Shown here: piece after piece, positions 60,185 through 64,000 of the stretch | How positions within the stretch are numbered: position 1 is the stretch's first letter | Layout: each line of letters opens with the position of its first letter | Assembly: GCA_013076295.1 (NCBI GenBank) | Contig: RQOL01000660.1 | Span: forward strand, 6,910,896-6,974,895 | Length of the DNA: 64,000 nucleotides | Direction: 5' to 3' | Origin: Sanderia malayensis | Taxonomy: Eukaryota; Cnidaria; Scyphozoa; Semaeostomeae; Pelagiidae | Notes under the pieces: model-generated | Seen by the model: the letters and a program-made list of their open reading frames with translations, nothing else | Database searches by the model: none | Told to the model about the DNA's origin: nothing | Translations under genes and position numbers: made by a program

Positions 60185-61299
60185 AAACGTTTTTACCGAA
60201 ACGGTTTTTGTCATTATCGAAATTTTGCTAGCATCCTCGTATTGTATGCTCTGCAACAGTATGCATATGTCAACCTTGTTTACAATTTTCCTCCAAAGCG
60301 AGCAGTTAACTTTGGGCTCATTGATTTACAAAAGCAACTTGCCCCTTTTTTAAAAGGCCGCCAAATGGCACAACTTTTGTCTGCATGAATCGTGCGGAGT
60401 CTGGTATGCGCCTTCTGCGCTTTATGCTATTGCGTTATGAGAATTTGTGCGATTGCGAAATATTAAAACAAAGAATTGAAAAAATTAGTCATATTGCAAA
60501 AAGAACAGATCGAATGAAACATAACTTGGGGATGAGTTCCCGGATTTATCCTCGGATTCGCAAAAATACACACAAATTTTTATTAAAAACTACCATGATC
60601 TCCACTCAAACATAGGGAATAAAGTAAATGCCTTCGAATTATATACGAAACTACAGTTTCTGATGAATTGCCAAGCCTCGTGGCGTAAAAACTATGAAAA
60701 TGTGCGAAGTGTAGTGAAATTGCGGTAATAGACGACTTTAAAATTTAAAGTTAAAGCTTCTAGCGTGATTCGAAAAGTAAATTGAAAAGTTTTTGCCAGT
60801 TTCTAAATCAGTATGAATGTGGGAACCTGTCTATGGTGTTAAAATTTCTGCCAAATATTGCAAATGCCTACATTTTGTCAATTTGTAAGTAGCTACTTGA
60901 AAATCTCTTGACTTATTTCGTAGGCCAAAATTGTTTCATCAGGAAACCACTATTAAGGCGGATAATGGAGAAAGAACTAAAGTGATATAAGAGCAAAAAT
61001 TGGCCCGTTGTTGTCTTAAATCTCAAGTATCCTATCAAATGTGAAGCTTCTGACGAAAAAAAAGCATAGCGTCTTCCCCGAACCTGTTGGTGTACAAACA
61101 AATGTCTCTTCTTCGTTTAAAACATTGCTAAAAACAATTACTTCAATTTCTTTTATGGTGCATTCCTCCATCTTTCCACAACAAATTCAGAAATCGGGAG
61201 AAATTCAGACGGAATCATCCAAACCTCGTTTCAACGCAGACCAAAAAACTGGCGTACTCAAGTCCAAGTTCTTTCGTGTAATATTATAAGATCCTTGTA
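60185..61299. other. Stretch right of the foldback element
   Basis: No gene supported; short ORFs (for example 60385-60615 and 61041-61289) show no domain. Confidence 0.35.
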
Positions 61300-61802
61300 A
61301 GACCATAGAGATAGGATATAAGATACACTAGAGTGCGCACTCCAATTGACGCATAGATACAAAAGTTGAAGCATTGACGGCCATCTTGTTGGAGGCTCGC
61401 GAACGAAATTTAGGGTCTGAGGCCTTATAATTCAAATGTAAAATACGTGGATATTATTATAGCTGAAGATCAAATAAATACTCAAATGTTCATCAAATCA
61501 TGGTCGGTTCAACATATTAAAGTTTTATTGGTGGATCGATTGTATTACTACCATTTCCAGAAGACAATATTTTGCTGTGGAGTGCTATATGAAAACAGTG
61601 GCCTTGGCTTTTTGCGATACGAAGTACGGGCGAATTTGTATTTTACGGACAACGCCCAAACTAGATAAATTAGATATCAATCGATACGCAATGATCTCCT
61701 GTGTATGAATCTGCAATAAAATTTGTGCAACACGCCCGCATTCAAAAGTTATGCCCCTTTTTATCGGGGGCCTAACACCTACACATCACCGATCGACAGC
61801 AA
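61300..61802. repeat. Unclassified dispersed repeat A, copy 2
   Basis: Same orientation and block order as 14945-15425, about 46 kb away. Has roughly 20 more bases in the middle. Non-coding. Confidence 0.65.
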
Positions 61803-62939
61803 CTAAAGGTGGGCGCAAGTAAAAATATTGCTAAAATCTTTTAAATGCAGAGGTCTTTTGTCACGGGTTAGAGCACGTGTGCTTTAACCAAGTTTAATGG
61901 ACGGGCACCCCACTGCTCCCTGTTGCGCCATGTAGCATTCCTCCCCAGTGGGTGGTCAGTTGGCTTCGTATTACACTTATGCAGCATGCTTGCCGAATTG
62001 CTGCTTGGTTTTATTGTTCTATCGCTTGTTTATCTCACAATTGGCTCGCGGTTTCAAGAGGTTATTTTAGTATCCATTGATTGCTGTTGTGGCTTCTCCG
62101 CCGGGCTTGTTTCGACATATTATAGCTGCCTGGCCACGTCGGAATTTCAAGTTGCAAAGTTGCTCGTTGTGTCGTCCCTTCAGGCCCGAATTCTCGGTGA
62201 GATCGTTCCTTCTATTTTTGCTGTTTTTGTTATGCTCCTACATGTACATCCATGCTTATCTAAATTAATGTACATAATTTTATCGAACCTACAGATTGCA
62301 AAACTCCTTTTTGCTGTTGCTCGCCCCTTATTGCCGTTGATTACCTTGCCCGATAGACGTGTCTTTGTTACTGTTCTTCGTTCATGAACTCGTCTCTATG
62401 TTTTGCCCTTGCGTCACCTGTACATCTTGATTTTGGCGATACTTGTGTTCAGTATACTCAATTGCAGCGTTTATCCATGCCAAAGGCGTTTTTTAACAAC
62501 CGATTTCTTTCTGCTGCACGGCCGAAAACGTTCGGCTCCTGTCGTCCAGGTTCTCCACCCTAACATTTTCGTTTCTCGGTCGGACAGCAAATTTCTCGCA
62601 CATTGCAACCTTTCGACACCCTGGACAATAACGCTTGTTCACGTTGCACACCCCCTGCGGCTCTAGCAAACATCTCAAAACACCTTGACATAGCCTAGCC
62701 TATGCTGCACTTGCACGAACACTACCACTGTGTGTTGATGCACACACCCAGCTTATTGCTGCAGCCAGTTTAGTTATGTTAATCATTTGCTTATTCTATT
62801 GCTCGTTTACTTTACTTGTTATCCGCATACTCACTATTATCGTGTCACATGTTTCACGCTGCTGCTGTCTATGGCTTGGCGCCTAGTTCCATTAAAGCTC
62901 TTACGGCACACGGAGCCTTCAATAAACACTGTTCGGGAC
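61803..62939. other. Pyrimidine-rich stretch before the terminal satellite
   Basis: A 154-codon ORF (61923-62387) is hydrophobic and starts within a T/C-rich region. Composition rather than homology explains it, and no family is recognised. Confidence 0.35.
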
Positions 62940-64000
62940 TCCCATGCGTGAGTCAGTATTGCTTTTCATTCTGCCTGCAGCTCTCCGTGTGTTACGAGCC
63001 AACCCAAAATGTTTGCTATCAGCACCTCAACTGCGTGAGTCAGTATTATCTTGCTTTCGGCTGCAGCTGTCTTTGTGTCATGAGCCAATCCAAAACTGCT
63101 TTTATTCGCAGCTCACATGCGTAAGTCAGTATTACATTGCTTTCTGCGGCAGCTATCCTTGTATCATGAGCCAATCCAAACCTGCTTCTATTCGCAGCTC
63201 ACATGCGTGAGTCAGTATTACATTGCTTTCTGCGGCAGCTATCCTTGTATCATGAGCCAATCCAAAACTGCTTTTATTCGCAGCTCACCTGCGTGAGTCA
63301 GTATTACATTGCCTTCTGCGGCAGCTATCCTTGTATCATGAGCCAATCCAAACCTGCTTCTATTCGCAGCTCACATGCGTGAGTCAGTATTACCTTGCTT
63401 TCTACTGCAGCGGTTTTTGTATCCTGAGCCAATCCAAAATTGTTGCTATTACCTGCTCCCCTGCCTGAGTCAGTATTACCTTGCTTTCTGCCTGTAGCTG
63501 TATTTGTATGATGCACCAGTCCAAGATTGTTTCTATTGGCGGCTCACCTGCGTGAGTCAGTATTACATTGCTTTCTGCGGCAGCTATCCTTGTATCATGA
63601 GCCAATCCAAACCTGCTTCTATTCGCAGCTCACATGCGTGAGTCAGTATTACCTTGCTTTCTACTGCAGCGGTTTTTGTATCCTGAGCCAATCCAAAATT
63701 GTTGCTATTACCTGCTCCCCTGCCTGAGTCAGTATTACCTTGCTTTCTGCCTGTAGCTGTATTTGTATGATGCACCAGTCCAAGATTGTTTCTATTGGCG
63801 GCTCACCTGCGTAAGTCAGTACTACCTTGCTTTCTGCCTGCGGCTGTGTTTGTTTGATGAGGCGATCCAGCCTGTTGCTATCAGCTGCTCACATGCGTGA
63901 GTCATTATTGTATTGCATTCGGCCTACAGCTGTCCTGGTATGATGAGCCAATCCAACATTGTTGTTATTAGCTGCTTGCATTCGCGAGCAGGGTAGGTTC
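62940..64000. repeat. ~86-bp satellite array with 259-bp higher-order units, continues past the window
   Basis: TGCGTGAGTCAGTATTA recurs every 84-88 bases (near 62945, 63032, 63119, 63206, 63291, 63378, 63464, 63551, 63637 and on), about 12 units. Between these lie GCAGCT, ATGAGCCAATCCAAA and CAGCTCAC blocks. Units 63291-63549 and 63550-63808 are almost identical as triplets, giving a 259-bp higher-order repeat. Each unit has TGAGTCA. Confidence 0.88.

Noticed and set aside
61923..62387. 154-codon hydrophobic ORF
   Set aside because: Lies in T/C-rich sequence that favours open hydrophobic frames. No family match.
62940..64000. CRISPR-like regular repeats
   Set aside because: The whole unit is repeated with no unique spacers, and the sequence is eukaryotic. 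It is a satellite.

Overview
The window is eukaryotic, most likely from an invertebrate animal. It is AT-rich, its genes are split into short exons by GT-AG and some GC-AG introns, and it is full of DNA transposons, MITEs, one LTR retrotransposon and minisatellites. The mix of NMDA-like glutamate receptors, an LRR-Ig-EGF protein and Academ-, Harbinger-, hAT-, TTAA- and Ty3/gypsy-type elements would suit a cnidarian. That placement is inference; nothing here fixes the species.

Host genes. (1) At 95-6397 (+) is the 3' part of a secreted LRR-Ig-Ig-EGF gene. I could join 11 exons with consistent phases. (2) At 10128-13993 (-) is a complete four-exon ionotropic glutamate receptor (823 aa). (3) At 20064-42605 (+) is its head-to-head paralogue with the same exon plan plus one extra intron. 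Its reading frame is open except that a 6.9 kb transposon lies inside the ligand-binding-domain exon, right after a CAG codon.

Mobile elements. The most striking is the element at 31691-38611: ~440 bp terminal inverted repeats, a 3-bp CAG target duplication, and four exons that splice into one uninterrupted 1509-aa protein. That protein has Cys/His clusters, a possible RNase-H-like central part, and a C-terminal XPG/FEN1-like (PIN-fold) nuclease. I call it Academ-like. A decayed hAT (28340-31490, TSD with one mismatch) sits in an intron of the same receptor gene. A Ty3/gypsy element (44673-49797, minus strand) has LTRs that read as identical, so it is very young. Further right are a TTAA-flanked element (54344-56045), a broken Harbinger (56806-58790), a foldback element (59101-60184), several MITEs, and tandem repeats at about 43070-43960, 51995-52400 and 62940-64000. 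The last runs off the window and has a three-unit higher-order organisation.

Two unclassified dispersed repeat families are each present twice. The remaining stretches (about 15.4-20 kb, 20.4-25.6 kb, 49.8-51.3 kb, 60.2-61.3 kb and 61.8-62.9 kb) hold no gene I can support.
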